A stretch of DNA of 61,593 nt from Hyphomicrobium sp. (GCA_002928735.1 PERL01000018.1:1-61593), one strand, 5' to 3'; shown: positions 8,587-16,830, numbered from the stretch's first letter. Translations and numbers: made by a program. The notes: generated by a model not told the origin, from the sequence alone.

Positions 8587-8769
8587 GCCTCACTCCCAGC
8601 AGGTCGATGCACCCACACTATGCGCAAGCCGGATCGACGCCCCCTCATTGATAGGCTGGCGGTGAACGGCGGGGATAAATGGAAATCTTTGCCGGTCCCC
8701 GAGGTTATCCCCGCGCCTCCCAATGCCGCGACACTGGACCCGCCACATCAACGGGAGCGCACCTTGGCT

Positions 8770-9195
8770 ATGCCGCAGCATCGCAAGTCACCGCCGGATC
8801 GCACAGGCGAGACACGCTCCCGCGACCTGCTGAGGCTGCTCCCCCTATGGCCGCACGAAATCGCCGATCACAGCCCCGCCGGGCATCGCCGCATCTTGCT
8901 GCTGCTGCGCCGCGCGCTCAGAGCCGAGCGCCAACGTGGTCTGGCCGGTCACTGGACCTATGACCTGTCACGTCATGCCCAGCTGCTGACTCTCTATCGG
9001 GCCGAGTGCGCGGCAGCAGCACGGGCTAGTCCCGCTCCTTGCGCGTCCCCAAACCCATCTTCTTGGCCAGATCCGAACGTGCGCGCGCATAGTTCGGCGC
9101 CACCATCGGATAGTCCGGCGGCAGACCCCACTTCTCCCGGTACTCGTCCGGTGACAGGTTGTAGTGGGTCCGCAGATGCCGCTTCAGCGACTTGA
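8770..9195 (+). CDS. Hypothetical basic protein; 3' part antisense to mucR
   Basis: From the ATG at 8770 the frame encodes about 86 residues with plausible composition (SRDLLRLLPLWPHEIADHSP, then RRILLLLRRALRAERQRG and a GHWTYDLSRHAQLLTLYRAE segment). I believe similar short helical proteins occur next to mucR in Rhizobiales. Beyond about position 9026 the frame runs on for 170 bp opposite the mucR-family gene, with low-complexity Ser/Pro-rich sequence typical of a shadow frame. A TAG in the next frame at 9027 would end it where mucR ends, so a frameshift or recent loss of the stop is possible. Function unknown. Confidence 0.5.
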   Translation: MPQHRKSPPDRTGETRSRDLLRLLPLWPHEIADHSPAGHRRILLLLRRALRAERQRGLAGHWTYDLSRHAQLLTLYRAECAAAARASPAPCASPNPSSWPDPNVRAHSSAPPSDSPAADPTSPGTRPVTGCSGSADAASAT

Positions 9196-9436
9196 ACTTC
9201 TTGCCGTCTTCCAGGCAGACGATGTGATCAGGCATCACCGATCGTTTTACCGGCACCTTGGGCTTGATCTCGTCCCGCTCCGGCGGCGGCGCTCCCCCCG
9301 TCACACGGCTCAACGCGGCATGGGTATCACTGATCAGTTGCGGTAAGTCACTGGCGCTAAGCGTATTTTTGCTAACGAACGCCGAGACGATGCGCGCCGT
9401 CAACTCCACCAGCCCCGGTTGGTTTTGCTCTTCCAT
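9026..9436 (-). CDS. MucR/Ros family zinc-finger transcriptional regulator
   Basis: The 136-residue protein ends with the Ros/MucR DNA-binding domain: CLEDGKKFKSLKRHLRTHYN gives the prokaryotic zinc finger ligands Cys74, Asp77, His87 and His91, followed by LSPDEYREKWGLPPDYPMVA and the basic tail. The N-terminal helices (LTARIVSAFVSKNTLSASDL) mediate oligomerisation in known members. MucR proteins act as H-NS-like silencers at AT-rich T-A-step sites and often repress their own gene; the AT-rich stretch 9440-9560 upstream fits autoregulation. Targets commonly include exopolysaccharide, motility and cell-cycle genes. Confidence 0.95.
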   Translation of the reverse strand: MEEQNQPGLVELTARIVSAFVSKNTLSASDLPQLISDTHAALSRVTGGAPPPERDEIKPKVPVKRSVMPDHIVCLEDGKKFKSLKRHLRTHYNLSPDEYREKWGLPPDYPMVAPNYARARSDLAKKMGLGTRKERD

Positions 9437-9604
9437 GTGCTGCCCTCACCGCGGATCGTTTCTTGAGAAAAACTGACGTCGCCAAGTATTCAAGTCAAGA
9501 AATTGGTATCCTACTCACAGGAACAACAGTTCTTTCTCTTCGCTAATCTTGCCCGATCTCCATAATTTTCCGTTTCCATCCCGGCCGGTTGCAGCATCGC
9601 CATC

Positions 9605-9646
9605 CCAGGTCATCTGGCCCAGGTCATCTGGCCCAGGTTATCTGGC
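9605..9646. repeat. Three tandem copies of a 14-bp repeat upstream of oligopeptidase B
   Basis: The unit CCAGGTCATCTGGC occurs three times head to tail; the third copy has T for C at one position. Each unit is itself an imperfect dyad (CCAG-N5-CTGG). The array lies 57 bp before the chosen GTG start of the oligopeptidase gene. It may be an operator array or simple slippage repeat; the sequence alone does not decide. Confidence 0.8.
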
Positions 9647-9702
9647 CATGTTGGATTGAAGGCGCTAGGACACCCCCTCCCCAACCCCATCGTGAGGTCC
9701 CC

Positions 9703-11802
9703 GTGACGCCTTTGCCCCCGCCGCTCGCGCCTGAGAAATCCCACCTCACGTCCTGGCACGGCGTCACCCTGCACGATCCCTTCCACTGGCTGCGCGCCGG
9801 GAACTGGCAGGAGGTCATGCGCGATCCATCAGCGCTTGATCCCGAAATCCGCGCCTACTTGGAAGCCGAAAACGCCTACGCCACGGCCGCCCTCGCCGAC
9901 ACCGAAGACCTGCAGCAGACGCTCTTTCAGGAAATGAAGGCCCGTCTGAAACCCGACGACCGCACGGTGCCAACCCCCGACGGGCCGTGGGAGTATTTCT
10001 CCAGCTTCACCGCAGGCGGCCAATACCCCCGCCTCTGCCGCCGCCCCCGCGCCGGTGGCGATGAAGCCATTCTCATCGACGGCAACGCCGAAGCATCCGG
10101 CAAAACCTATTGGGATCTGGGCGCCGCCAGCCACAGCCCCGATCACGCCCTCGTCGCGTTCTCCACCGACGACAAAGGCTCCGAACTCTACACCATCCGT
10201 ATCCGCGATCTGGCAACCGGACAGAACCTGCCCGACGAAATCCCCGACACGCGCGGCGACGTCGCCTGGGCCAACGACAGCCGCACGCTCTACTACATCC
10301 GCGTCGACGCCAATCATCGCCCCCGCGCCGTCTGGCGCCACACCATCGGCACGCCCCTCGCAGCCGACGAATGCGTCTATGAAGAAGCCGACGAAAGCTT
10401 CTTCCTGGCTCTCGGCCGTACGCAATCGCGTGCCTTCGTGCTGATTAACGCGCACGATCATCAAACGAGCGAATTCCACACGCTTGACGCCAACGATCCC
10501 AAAGCTCAGCCACGGATCATCGCGCCCCGCACGACGGGCCACGAATACGACGTCGAACACCATGGCGACCGCTTCATCATCACGACGAACTCAGAGGACG
10601 CGGAAGATTTTCGTATCGTCGAAACGCCGGTCGCAACGCCCGGGATTGAGAACTGGAAGGAGATCGTCCCCCACCGAACCGGCCGCCTGATCATCGAAGT
10701 GTCCGTCACCCAGCACCACATCGCGCGTCTGGAACGCGAAGATGGCCTGCCCCGCATCGTGGTCCGCCGCATCGCGGATGGTGCCGAGCACCCGATAGCT
10801 TTCGCCGAGGAGGCGTATTCCCTCGGCATGGCCGGCGGCTATGAATTCGATACTGCGAACCTCCGCTTTACGTATTCGTCCATGACGACACCCGCCGAAA
10901 CCTACGATTACGACATGGCAACCCGCACCCGCATCATGCGCAAACGCCAGGAGATCCCCTCCGGCCATAACCCGGCCGACTACGTCACGCGCCGCCTCTT
11001 TGCCATCGCACCCGACGGCGAACGCGTCCCCGTGTCGCTGCTCTATCGCAAATCGACCCCGCTCGACGGCACAGCTCCTGCTTTCCTTTACGGCTACGGC
11101 GCCTATGGCATCTCGATGCCGGCGTCCTTCTCCACCGGCCGCCTCTCCCTCGTCGACCGCGGTTTCATCTTCGCGATCGCCCACATCCGCGGCGGTAAGG
11201 ACAAGGGGTATCGCTGGTATAAGGACGGCAAGGCCAAGAAGAAGCCGAACACCTTCACCGATTTCATCGCCGCCGGCGAACTCCTCGTCAGCGAAGGGCT
11301 CACGTCGCGCGGCCGCATCGTCGCCAACGGCGGATCGGCGGGCGGCATGCTTATGGGTGCGGTCGCCAACATCGCGCCCGATCTCTTCCTCGGAATCATC
11401 GCCGACGTTCCCTTTGTCGATGTGCTCAATACGATGCTCGACAAGGATCTACCGCTGACGCCGCCGGAATGGCCCGAATGGGGCAATCCCATCGAACGCC
11501 CCGATGACTTCGCCACCATCCGCGCCTACTCGCCCTATGACAACGTGACGGCAAAGGCCTATCCCCACATCCTCGCCACCGGCGGCCTCACCGATCCGCG
11601 CGTGACCTATTGGGAACCGGCCAAATGGGTCGCGAAACTGCGCCGCCTCAACACCGGCGACAAGCTGCTCCTTTTGAAGATCAACATGGGCGCCGGCCAT
11701 GGCGGCGCGTCGGGCCGCTTCGAGCGCTTGAAGGAAACCGCCCGCGACTTCGCCTTTGCTCTCAAAATAGCCGGTATGGCCGACCGCCCACCCACCGCTT
11801 AG
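9703..11802 (+). CDS. ptrB: Oligopeptidase B (S9A family serine peptidase, protease II)
   Basis: The enzyme cleaves short peptides after Arg or Lys in the cytoplasm. The GTG at 9703 gives 699 residues, the usual family length; the open frame runs 38 codons further upstream through the tandem repeat and is not likely translated. An N-terminal beta-propeller is followed by an alpha/beta-hydrolase domain with nucleophile Ser545 in GGSAGGML, Asp631 in GGLTDPRV and His666 in GAGHGGASGRF. YGYGAYGISMPASFS and FAIAHIRGGKDKGYRWYKDG are typical of the family. It appears monocistronic. Prolyl oligopeptidase is the alternative, but the sequence around the active site favours OpdB. Confidence 0.93.
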   Translation: MTPLPPPLAPEKSHLTSWHGVTLHDPFHWLRAGNWQEVMRDPSALDPEIRAYLEAENAYATAALADTEDLQQTLFQEMKARLKPDDRTVPTPDGPWEYFSSFTAGGQYPRLCRRPRAGGDEAILIDGNAEASGKTYWDLGAASHSPDHALVAFSTDDKGSELYTIRIRDLATGQNLPDEIPDTRGDVAWANDSRTLYYIRVDANHRPRAVWRHTIGTPLAADECVYEEADESFFLALGRTQSRAFVLINAHDHQTSEFHTLDANDPKAQPRIIAPRTTGHEYDVEHHGDRFIITTNSEDAEDFRIVETPVATPGIENWKEIVPHRTGRLIIEVSVTQHHIARLEREDGLPRIVVRRIADGAEHPIAFAEEAYSLGMAGGYEFDTANLRFTYSSMTTPAETYDYDMATRTRIMRKRQEIPSGHNPADYVTRRLFAIAPDGERVPVSLLYRKSTPLDGTAPAFLYGYGAYGISMPASFSTGRLSLVDRGFIFAIAHIRGGKDKGYRWYKDGKAKKKPNTFTDFIAAGELLVSEGLTSRGRIVANGGSAGGMLMGAVANIAPDLFLGIIADVPFVDVLNTMLDKDLPLTPPEWPEWGNPIERPDDFATIRAYSPYDNVTAKAYPHILATGGLTDPRVTYWEPAKWVAKLRRLNTGDKLLLLKINMGAGHGGASGRFERLKETARDFAFALKIAGMADRPPTA

Positions 11803-11811
11803 GACCGGACA

Positions 11812-11846
11812 TAAAAAGACGGCGGCGCTTCTTTCGAAGCGCCGCC
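11812..11846 (-). terminator. Intrinsic terminator of the TadG-like gene
   Basis: A perfect 11-bp stem (GGCGGCGCTTC / GAAGCGCCGCC) with a 4-nt loop lies at 11821-11846. Read on the minus strand it is followed by GTCTTTTTAT, a U-rich tract, 30 bp beyond the stop of the TadG-like gene. On the plus strand it has no U-tract, though it may still slow transcription leaving the oligopeptidase gene. Confidence 0.8.
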
Positions 11847-11875
11847 GCCACATCCAAGGAGGAGAGTGTAGAGCC

Positions 11876-13456
11876 TTATTCCGAGATCAGCACCGTGTCG
11901 TCATCCGTCGACCGGGTCACGATCGTGACGAGCGAGTCGCCAATTTCTTCGAAGGCTTCGCGCAGGGCTTCACCGTTGTAGGGGAAGTAGTACTTGCCGG
12001 GCGAGGCGCAGGAGATCAGCGTCTGACGAGCAGGATCGTTGTTGTCCGTGCTCATGTCGAAGCCGATCGTGTACACGATGATACCCTTCGCCTTCATCTC
12101 GTTGCAGATGCCGATAGCCTGATCCGACGAGCTGATGTTAGCCCAGTTCGAGTTATACTGGCCGTCCGTCATGAGCACCGCAGCCTTGATGACATTGGTA
12201 TTGTTGTACTCGGCGACGTCCATGTGGCCTTCGCTCCAGAACCGGTTCCACTCCGGCGAGAGCATGTAGTAGCTCCAGGCTGTGCCGACGTGACCAGCCG
12301 TGCCGTTGTACGTGCCAAAGTTCTCGATATGGGTCTTGAGCATTTCCTTGTCAGTGGTCAGCGTCTTGATTTCCGGAAGGCTGCAGTTGTTCTGCGACGA
12401 GCTGTACTGCGAGCTATTGCTCGAACCCGGTGAATGGACACCAACATACTTGCCCGAAGCCGGTGCCGCATCCGTGTACCGCTCCACACCCTGGCGTTCC
12501 GTCACGCACGTGCGCAGATGACGAGTCGCCATAATAGGAGTCGACCCGGTCTGGACGAGCGCCGGCGTACGATAGCTCGTGCCGCTACGCTGGAAGTTCG
12601 ACTGGCAATACGACCGTGCCTGGCTGCTCGAGTAGCTGGCAAACTGAGTAGTTTCCCGCACGCGGTTGCCGCAGTTGCTGAGCGACATCCACGAGAAGCT
12701 CGATGTGGAAAAGCCATAGATCGGGGTCGTGCCTGTCTGCACCTGAATGGTCGGAGCAAACCCCGTCGCAGCGGGCGCATACGACCCAACGTTCACGCGC
12801 TCAGAGAAGGGCACGATACCCACGCGGCGGTTATCGACCGCCAGGTCTTGCGGCATGATGATGTCGAGGAAGTCCTTCGCGGCATCCTTCATCGAGTCCA
12901 TCTTGCGGTTGCCGTTCGCGTCGTTCCAGTCCATCGAACCAGAGACGTCGAGCATCAGCGACACTTCGAGGTCCTTGGTGCCCGACTCGCTGTTCGAAGC
13001 AACCGCGCCCTTGGTGTAAACTTCAACTTCAAGCTCTTCAGTGCCCAAAAGGCTCATGAAGGGCGTGTCGATCGTCGTGCGCAGAACCGGGCGAACCGAC
13101 GAGGTCGCCGGATCGATCACGGAGCCGTCGACATAGACGACGTGTGCATCGCCTGCGTTGGCGCCGTTGCCGTTTTCTTCACGGGCGCGGATCATGCCGT
13201 CCTTTTCCAGGCCGTCATCGATGTACTTGAGCAGGCGCTCCTGCCCCTTGGTGACATCGCCCGTCTGACGGTACTCGCTGAGACCAGCCGAGGTCGCCGC
13301 ATCGGCAACGATCTGCAGCTGAGTCTGCAGACGGTGCGCACGAGCGTGATCGACCGCCAGGCCAACGCCGCCGACGACCGGCAGCATCATCAGCGAAAAC
13401 AGTACGGCGACGTTTCCGCTTTCATCGCTCTTCATCTGGAGAAGTTTCAGTGACAT
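11876..13456 (-). CDS. TadG-like pilus assembly protein with von Willebrand factor A domain
   Basis: The start at 13456 is supported by GGGAG upstream; the frame is open 60 codons further but without typical features. The 526-residue protein begins with a basic stretch and a class III-like hydrophobic segment (GNVAVLFSLMMLPVVGGVGL), the TadE/TadG/Flp-type N-terminus, and AVDHARAHRLQTQLQIVADA. A VWA domain follows with the MIDAS motif DVSGSM and later LMTDGQYN. The Ser/Thr/Asn-rich insert (about residues 230-370) has several cysteines. TadG-like proteins are membrane anchored and act with tight-adherence pili, but no tad/cpa cluster is in the window. Codon choice is less GC-rich than its neighbours. 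Confidence 0.85.
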   Translation of the reverse strand: MSLKLLQMKSDESGNVAVLFSLMMLPVVGGVGLAVDHARAHRLQTQLQIVADAATSAGLSEYRQTGDVTKGQERLLKYIDDGLEKDGMIRAREENGNGANAGDAHVVYVDGSVIDPATSSVRPVLRTTIDTPFMSLLGTEELEVEVYTKGAVASNSESGTKDLEVSLMLDVSGSMDWNDANGNRKMDSMKDAAKDFLDIIMPQDLAVDNRRVGIVPFSERVNVGSYAPAATGFAPTIQVQTGTTPIYGFSTSSFSWMSLSNCGNRVRETTQFASYSSSQARSYCQSNFQRSGTSYRTPALVQTGSTPIMATRHLRTCVTERQGVERYTDAAPASGKYVGVHSPGSSNSSQYSSSQNNCSLPEIKTLTTDKEMLKTHIENFGTYNGTAGHVGTAWSYYMLSPEWNRFWSEGHMDVAEYNNTNVIKAAVLMTDGQYNSNWANISSSDQAIGICNEMKAKGIIVYTIGFDMSTDNNDPARQTLISCASPGKYYFPYNGEALREAFEEIGDSLVTIVTRSTDDDTVLISE

Positions 13457-13657
13457 TTGAGTGCTCCCACTTCTTGGAATGTGGATGCACTTTGCTCCGC
13501 TCATATTCCCTAATTGATACTTAGATTGTTCGAATTGTTCGCAACTCGCGTTGAACGGATGAAAGAAGAATTGCTGCTGAAAATGATATTGATTGAGTAC
13601 ATATCCGTTCGAATAAGATTGTTTACCTTTTGGCAACCATGATCGGGCCCGAAATGC

Positions 13658-13688
13658 AAAAAAAAAGGGCCCAGCATGCGCTGAGCCC
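13658..13688 (-). terminator. Distal intrinsic terminator after the winged-helix membrane gene
   Basis: On the minus strand GGGCTCAGC and GCTGGGCCC form a 9-bp stem with one G-U pair around an ATGC-type loop, followed directly by nine T residues. It lies 52 bp beyond the stop of the minus-strand gene ending at 13740 and before the TadG-like gene, insulating the two. Confidence 0.85.
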
Positions 13689-13700
13689 GCGTCGGAAATG

Positions 13701-13722
13701 AAAAGGGCCGCTTTCGCGGCCC
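13701..13722 (-). terminator. Proximal intrinsic terminator after the winged-helix membrane gene
   Basis: The 7-bp GC stem GGGCCGC / GCGGCCC with a 4-nt loop lies 18 bp beyond the stop codon and, on the minus strand, is followed by TTTTCATTTC. Together with the stronger hairpin 15 bp further on it forms a tandem terminator. Confidence 0.75.
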
Positions 13723-13739
13723 TTGCCTTAGCCTATCTT

Positions 13740-14972
13740 CTAGGCCGCCTTGTCCTTGAAGGCGGTCAGCTTCTTATCCTCCTCAAGGTCCCTTGCGCCC
13801 TTCAGAGCGATGCCGATGTAACGAACTCTTCCACCAAGCTTGGCCTTCTGAACTCCCAGATCACCAAACTCACGTCCAAAGGTTGGCAGTGCGAGCGGTT
13901 CCTTCTCCTTCTCTTCACACCATGCGCAATACTCTTCGTACAGTTCGGTTGCCGTCATGCTGGAACCGTCCTGCGTTTGGACACTCTCCTTGTAGAAGCG
14001 CTCCACATCGGTTTCGGGAGCCATGGGTACGATACGCTGAGTGGCCGGTGCCGTTTTGTTGTCGTTGGCGCCGGAACGCGGCTTTGCAGAAATCTGCGCG
14101 GGCGCCGTCTCACGGACGGGGGCCGCCACCGCTGCCGCAGCGGTGATCACAGGCGTGGCGATCGCTGCCATGACGGGTGCGGCCGGAGCCATATCGTCAT
14201 ACATGCGCCACTGGCTGAAGGCGACGTACATGCCAAAGCATGAGCCGACTTCGAGAAGCAGAGCGATGAACACGGTCATCGCGATCTGGATCGTGTCGAT
14301 GCTGAAACCCGAAAGTTTTGCCAGCACGGCCGCCTGCGGATCAGCCTCGGCCATCACGGCCGAACCTGAAGCAGAGGACAGCTTGCCCGACAACTCGCTG
14401 ATGCGAACCGAAAGCTTTTCAGCTTCGCGGCCGGCAGCCAGTTCAGCAGTCAAACCGTGATAGGACTGGCAGAAGTCGCGCCCCTGCTTGCCCGTCACGT
14501 CCGTGCAACCCTTCGTCCAGGCCCACGGGCGCTGGTTCTGGGCATTGTCGAGGTCGCTTTGCACGACGCCCACCGGACGGTGCTGCGGCACCCATCCGAG
14601 CTGCTCTTGCGACCGCGCAAGGTCCGCACGCAGATCCTTGTAGGTCTGAGCCTCAACGGCACGCTGGCCGGTGGTGTCCAGACGATTCAAGGCCGCGTGG
14701 CCGAGCGCCGACGTGAGCGAGTAGGCGGTCATCACGATACCGACCACCGCAGCCGCAGCAGCCTGCGACCACATCTTATTTCTGATAGCGGCGAAGAAAA
14801 AGAACGGAACCAGCGCCTTCAGACAGTCTGCGGCGGCTGATGCCGAGCCGTAGATCAAGCCGTCGAGCTCGGTTTTGCCGAGTTGATAGCCGAAACGCCA
14901 GTTCATCGCAGCGGACACGGCGAGTAGAACGCCTGCTGCGAGAACGCCGAGTACACCCATGAGGTGTCGCAT
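13740..14972 (-). CDS. Four-helix membrane protein with C-terminal primase-like winged-helix domain
   Basis: The start at 14972 has a strong GGAGAGG site; a further 42 codons upstream are open. The 410-residue product has predicted membrane segments near residues 5-30, 45-62, 68-90 and 225-252, with a soluble loop of about 130 residues between the third and fourth that holds three cysteines (GCTDVTGKQGRDFCQSYHG). After a Pro/Ala-rich linker comes a cytoplasmic domain, ATELYEEYCAWCEEKEKEPL through TFGREFGDLGVQKAKLGGRV, which resembles the winged helix at the end of phage/plasmid P4-type primases. Combining this with four membrane helices is unusual. No phage genes are near. Function unknown. 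Confidence 0.75.
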   Translation of the reverse strand: MRHLMGVLGVLAAGVLLAVSAAMNWRFGYQLGKTELDGLIYGSASAAADCLKALVPFFFFAAIRNKMWSQAAAAAVVGIVMTAYSLTSALGHAALNRLDTTGQRAVEAQTYKDLRADLARSQEQLGWVPQHRPVGVVQSDLDNAQNQRPWAWTKGCTDVTGKQGRDFCQSYHGLTAELAAGREAEKLSVRISELSGKLSSASGSAVMAEADPQAAVLAKLSGFSIDTIQIAMTVFIALLLEVGSCFGMYVAFSQWRMYDDMAPAAPVMAAIATPVITAAAAVAAPVRETAPAQISAKPRSGANDNKTAPATQRIVPMAPETDVERFYKESVQTQDGSSMTATELYEEYCAWCEEKEKEPLALPTFGREFGDLGVQKAKLGGRVRYIGIALKGARDLEEDKKLTAFKDKAA

Positions 14973-15280
14973 AGCCCTCTCCATTGCACGGAGCCAGTCG
15001 GACGCAGGTTTACCCCCCTTCGTCCCGGCTCGTTTTTCTTGTTGTCCGTTGAGGGTCCACGGAAGCCAGCCCACCTGACACGAGCCCCTTACCGTCATCA
15101 GATCTGCCCGTTTGAGCAGCTAGGCCCATCCCCAAATGGAACCCGGCGCGGACAGCTAGAATGGCGGAAACAGCCTCGAGACCTGCTGGACCTTCAACCT
15201 TATCCTCGCCTTGTTCACAGGCCGAACTGCCGCTAAGAGCCAGCCGGTGGAAATCAAGAACGAAGGGCTGAAGCAAACAA

Positions 15281-15296
15281 GTGTCGTACGCGACAC
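15281..15296. other. Short hairpin with TACG loop
   Basis: GTGTCG and CGACAC form a perfect 6-bp stem around TACG, within the long non-coding stretch. No T-tract follows on either strand, so it is not an intrinsic terminator. Role unknown. Confidence 0.5.
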
Positions 15297-15631
15297 ACTC
15301 CCCTCAGCGTGGGAGGCTATGTGATTCGAAATCTTTTGTTAAGGGAATCAGAACCGTAGAGCCAAGCCGCCAAAAACGCGGCCGCGGCGGTGGCCATCGC
15401 GACACAGCTGATGGCACTCAGACCGTCCACAGGCGTCCTCAGACTTATTCAAAGGATATCCCCAGGTCCGCCCTGCGCCTGTCGATAACTTGCTCCAAAC
15501 CAGCGTACACGCACGCTCCGGCAACGGACCTCAGAGGCTTAACTCGCCCAATGACCCGGCACGCGAGCAACATGCGAAGTCAAACAAAGACTTACTGTCA
15601 AAAGAGACCTTTCGGCCGCTCTGAAGGTACG

Positions 15632-15646
15632 TTAAGATCGCGTTAA
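15632..15646. promoter_or_regulatory. Perfect CtrA box TTAA-N7-TTAA
   Basis: TTAAGATCGCGTTAA matches the CtrA full-site consensus exactly. It lies 175 bp upstream of the ATG of the plus-strand exported peptidoglycan-binding-like gene at 15821 and some 660 bp from the divergent membrane gene, so the plus-strand gene is the likelier target. Confidence 0.6.
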
Positions 15647-15652
15647 TCATTG

Positions 15653-15670
15653 CCGCCTCGTTAGAGGCGG
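15653..15670. other. Hairpin with GTTA loop next to the CtrA box
   Basis: CCGCCTC and GAGGCGG form a perfect 7-bp stem around GTTA, starting 6 bp after the CtrA box. Neither strand shows a following T-tract, so termination is unlikely. It could be an operator or the 5' end of a leader RNA. Confidence 0.5.
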
Positions 15671-15820
15671 GTTCACAGATCAACCGCGAGGGCGCTTCGC
15701 GCGCTGGTTGTGGTTCGGGCGAATGCCGCGCCGGACCCAAGAACTGAGACCCGGACCCTCAACCGAGCCCGCAGAGTCAGGCCCTGAGTTCATGTACGGC
15801 CCGAGTGGGAGTTGGCCCCG

Positions 15821-16822
15821 ATGCAACGGATATTGAGCGTTTTGATCCTCGGCGGCGGCTTAGCGTTCCTCGCCGGCGAGTTTGCCCCCTCGCCTTCTGA
15901 TCGCGAAGAACAGATGGCCGCCATGACCCGGATCGTGGCGCGCGCAACAATCCTCGAGCCCGACACCGTTCCAGCCGAACTGCCGGATCTGCGCCGCCCC
16001 ATTGCCTCGCCGGCTGCTGCTACGGCCACAATACCATCCGCTTCTTCCCCGCCGGCCGGCGCGCCCCCCACCGACACGGCAGCCCTCGCCACCGTCACGA
16101 TCGCCACCCCGTCCACAACATCTATTGGGCAAACATCTGGCGCGGACATTCAACGCCGTCTTGCCCGCGAGATCCAAGCCGAACTCAAGCGTGTCGGCTG
16201 CTATTCCGGCCGCCTCGATGGCTCCTGGGGTGATCGATCGCGCAGCGCGATGACAACCTTCATGGCCCGCGTCAACGCACAGTTACCCACCACGGAACCC
16301 GACGTGTTCCTTCTGTCGCTCATCAAGGGGCAGACGGACGCCGTCTGTGGTCCCACGTGCAGCGGCAACGAAGTCAGTGAAGGCGGCCGCTGCGTTGCCC
16401 GCACGGTCGTCGCTGATTCTGCGCACCCCGAGACACCAACCGCGCGCACCTCCGAGCCGAACACTTCACCGCCAGCGGCGATCGCGAGCGTACGCACAGA
16501 GCCCCTTCCTGGCCGCATGTCCATCGGCGGGCCGGTTTCGACCGGCGGTGCACCCCAAGCTGTCACCGCGGCACCCGTCGAAGAGGCCCTTCCCTGGCGA
16601 GCACCTGTCCGCGCGCCCACCGGCCGCGAGCCCAAGTTCGCGGCCCTGACGCCGCAAGACGACTCCGCCGGCCCGATCATCAAAGCGCCGCCGGCACCCC
16701 GCCGCGTCACGAAAGTCAGACGGAACTGGGCTGCGCCGGCGCGCCCGAAACCCGTCAAGCGCCGCTACAGCTCGCAGCGTACGGTGCAGATGCTCTTCCT
16801 TCACCCCCTCGGACGGATGTAA
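15821..16822 (+). CDS. Exported peptidoglycan-binding-like protein
   Basis: The ATG at 15821 (with GGGAG upstream) starts a 333-residue protein with an N-terminal signal anchor (MQRILSVLILGGGLAFLAGE). After an Ala/Pro/Thr-rich linker comes a peptidoglycan-binding-like unit: AREIQAELKRVGCYSGRLDG then SWGDRSRSAMTTFMARVNAQ, which follows the PGBD_1 pattern. A cysteine segment, CGPTCSGNEVSEGGRCV, follows; this motif is common in Rhizobiales proteins of this type. The C-terminal 150 residues are Pro/Ala/Arg-rich, probably disordered, and basic at the end. No catalytic domain is present. A perfect CtrA box upstream parallels the other PGBD protein at 5.5-6.2 kb. Confidence 0.75.
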   Translation: MQRILSVLILGGGLAFLAGEFAPSPSDREEQMAAMTRIVARATILEPDTVPAELPDLRRPIASPAAATATIPSASSPPAGAPPTDTAALATVTIATPSTTSIGQTSGADIQRRLAREIQAELKRVGCYSGRLDGSWGDRSRSAMTTFMARVNAQLPTTEPDVFLLSLIKGQTDAVCGPTCSGNEVSEGGRCVARTVVADSAHPETPTARTSEPNTSPPAAIASVRTEPLPGRMSIGGPVSTGGAPQAVTAAPVEEALPWRAPVRAPTGREPKFAALTPQDDSAGPIIKAPPAPRRVTKVRRNWAAPARPKPVKRRYSSQRTVQMLFLHPLGRM

Positions 16823-16830
16823 GTCGGCCA

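Larger units (their letters stand above)
14973..15820. other. Non-coding stretch of about 850 bp
   Basis: No convincing gene is seen. The stretch separates two divergent genes and is less GC-rich than the surroundings. It holds a GTGTCG-TACG-CGACAC hairpin (15281-15296), a perfect CtrA box (15632-15646), a 7-bp hairpin with GTTA loop (15653-15670) and GANTC methylation sites near 15322 and 15345. It is long enough to contain a small RNA or a long leader, but no promoter-terminator pair was identified. Confidence 0.6.

Noticed and set aside
9605-9646. CRISPR-like array
   Set aside because: Units are 14 bp and contiguous, without spacers.
12434-13453. 339-codon open frame opposite the TadG-like gene
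   Set aside because: Composition typical of an antisense shadow; TadG motifs are clear on the other strand.
13740-14972. Prophage remnant, from the primase-like winged helix
   Set aside because: No integrase, capsid, terminase or other phage gene nearby.
15281-15646. 121-codon open frame in the long non-coding region
   Set aside because: Basic, low-complexity product, no ribosome site, and it covers the CtrA box.
15420-15670. Possible replication origin (DnaA-like boxes plus CtrA box)
   Set aside because: Only near-matches to DnaA boxes, no AT-rich unwinding element, and no dnaA, parAB, hemE or other origin-linked genes in the window.
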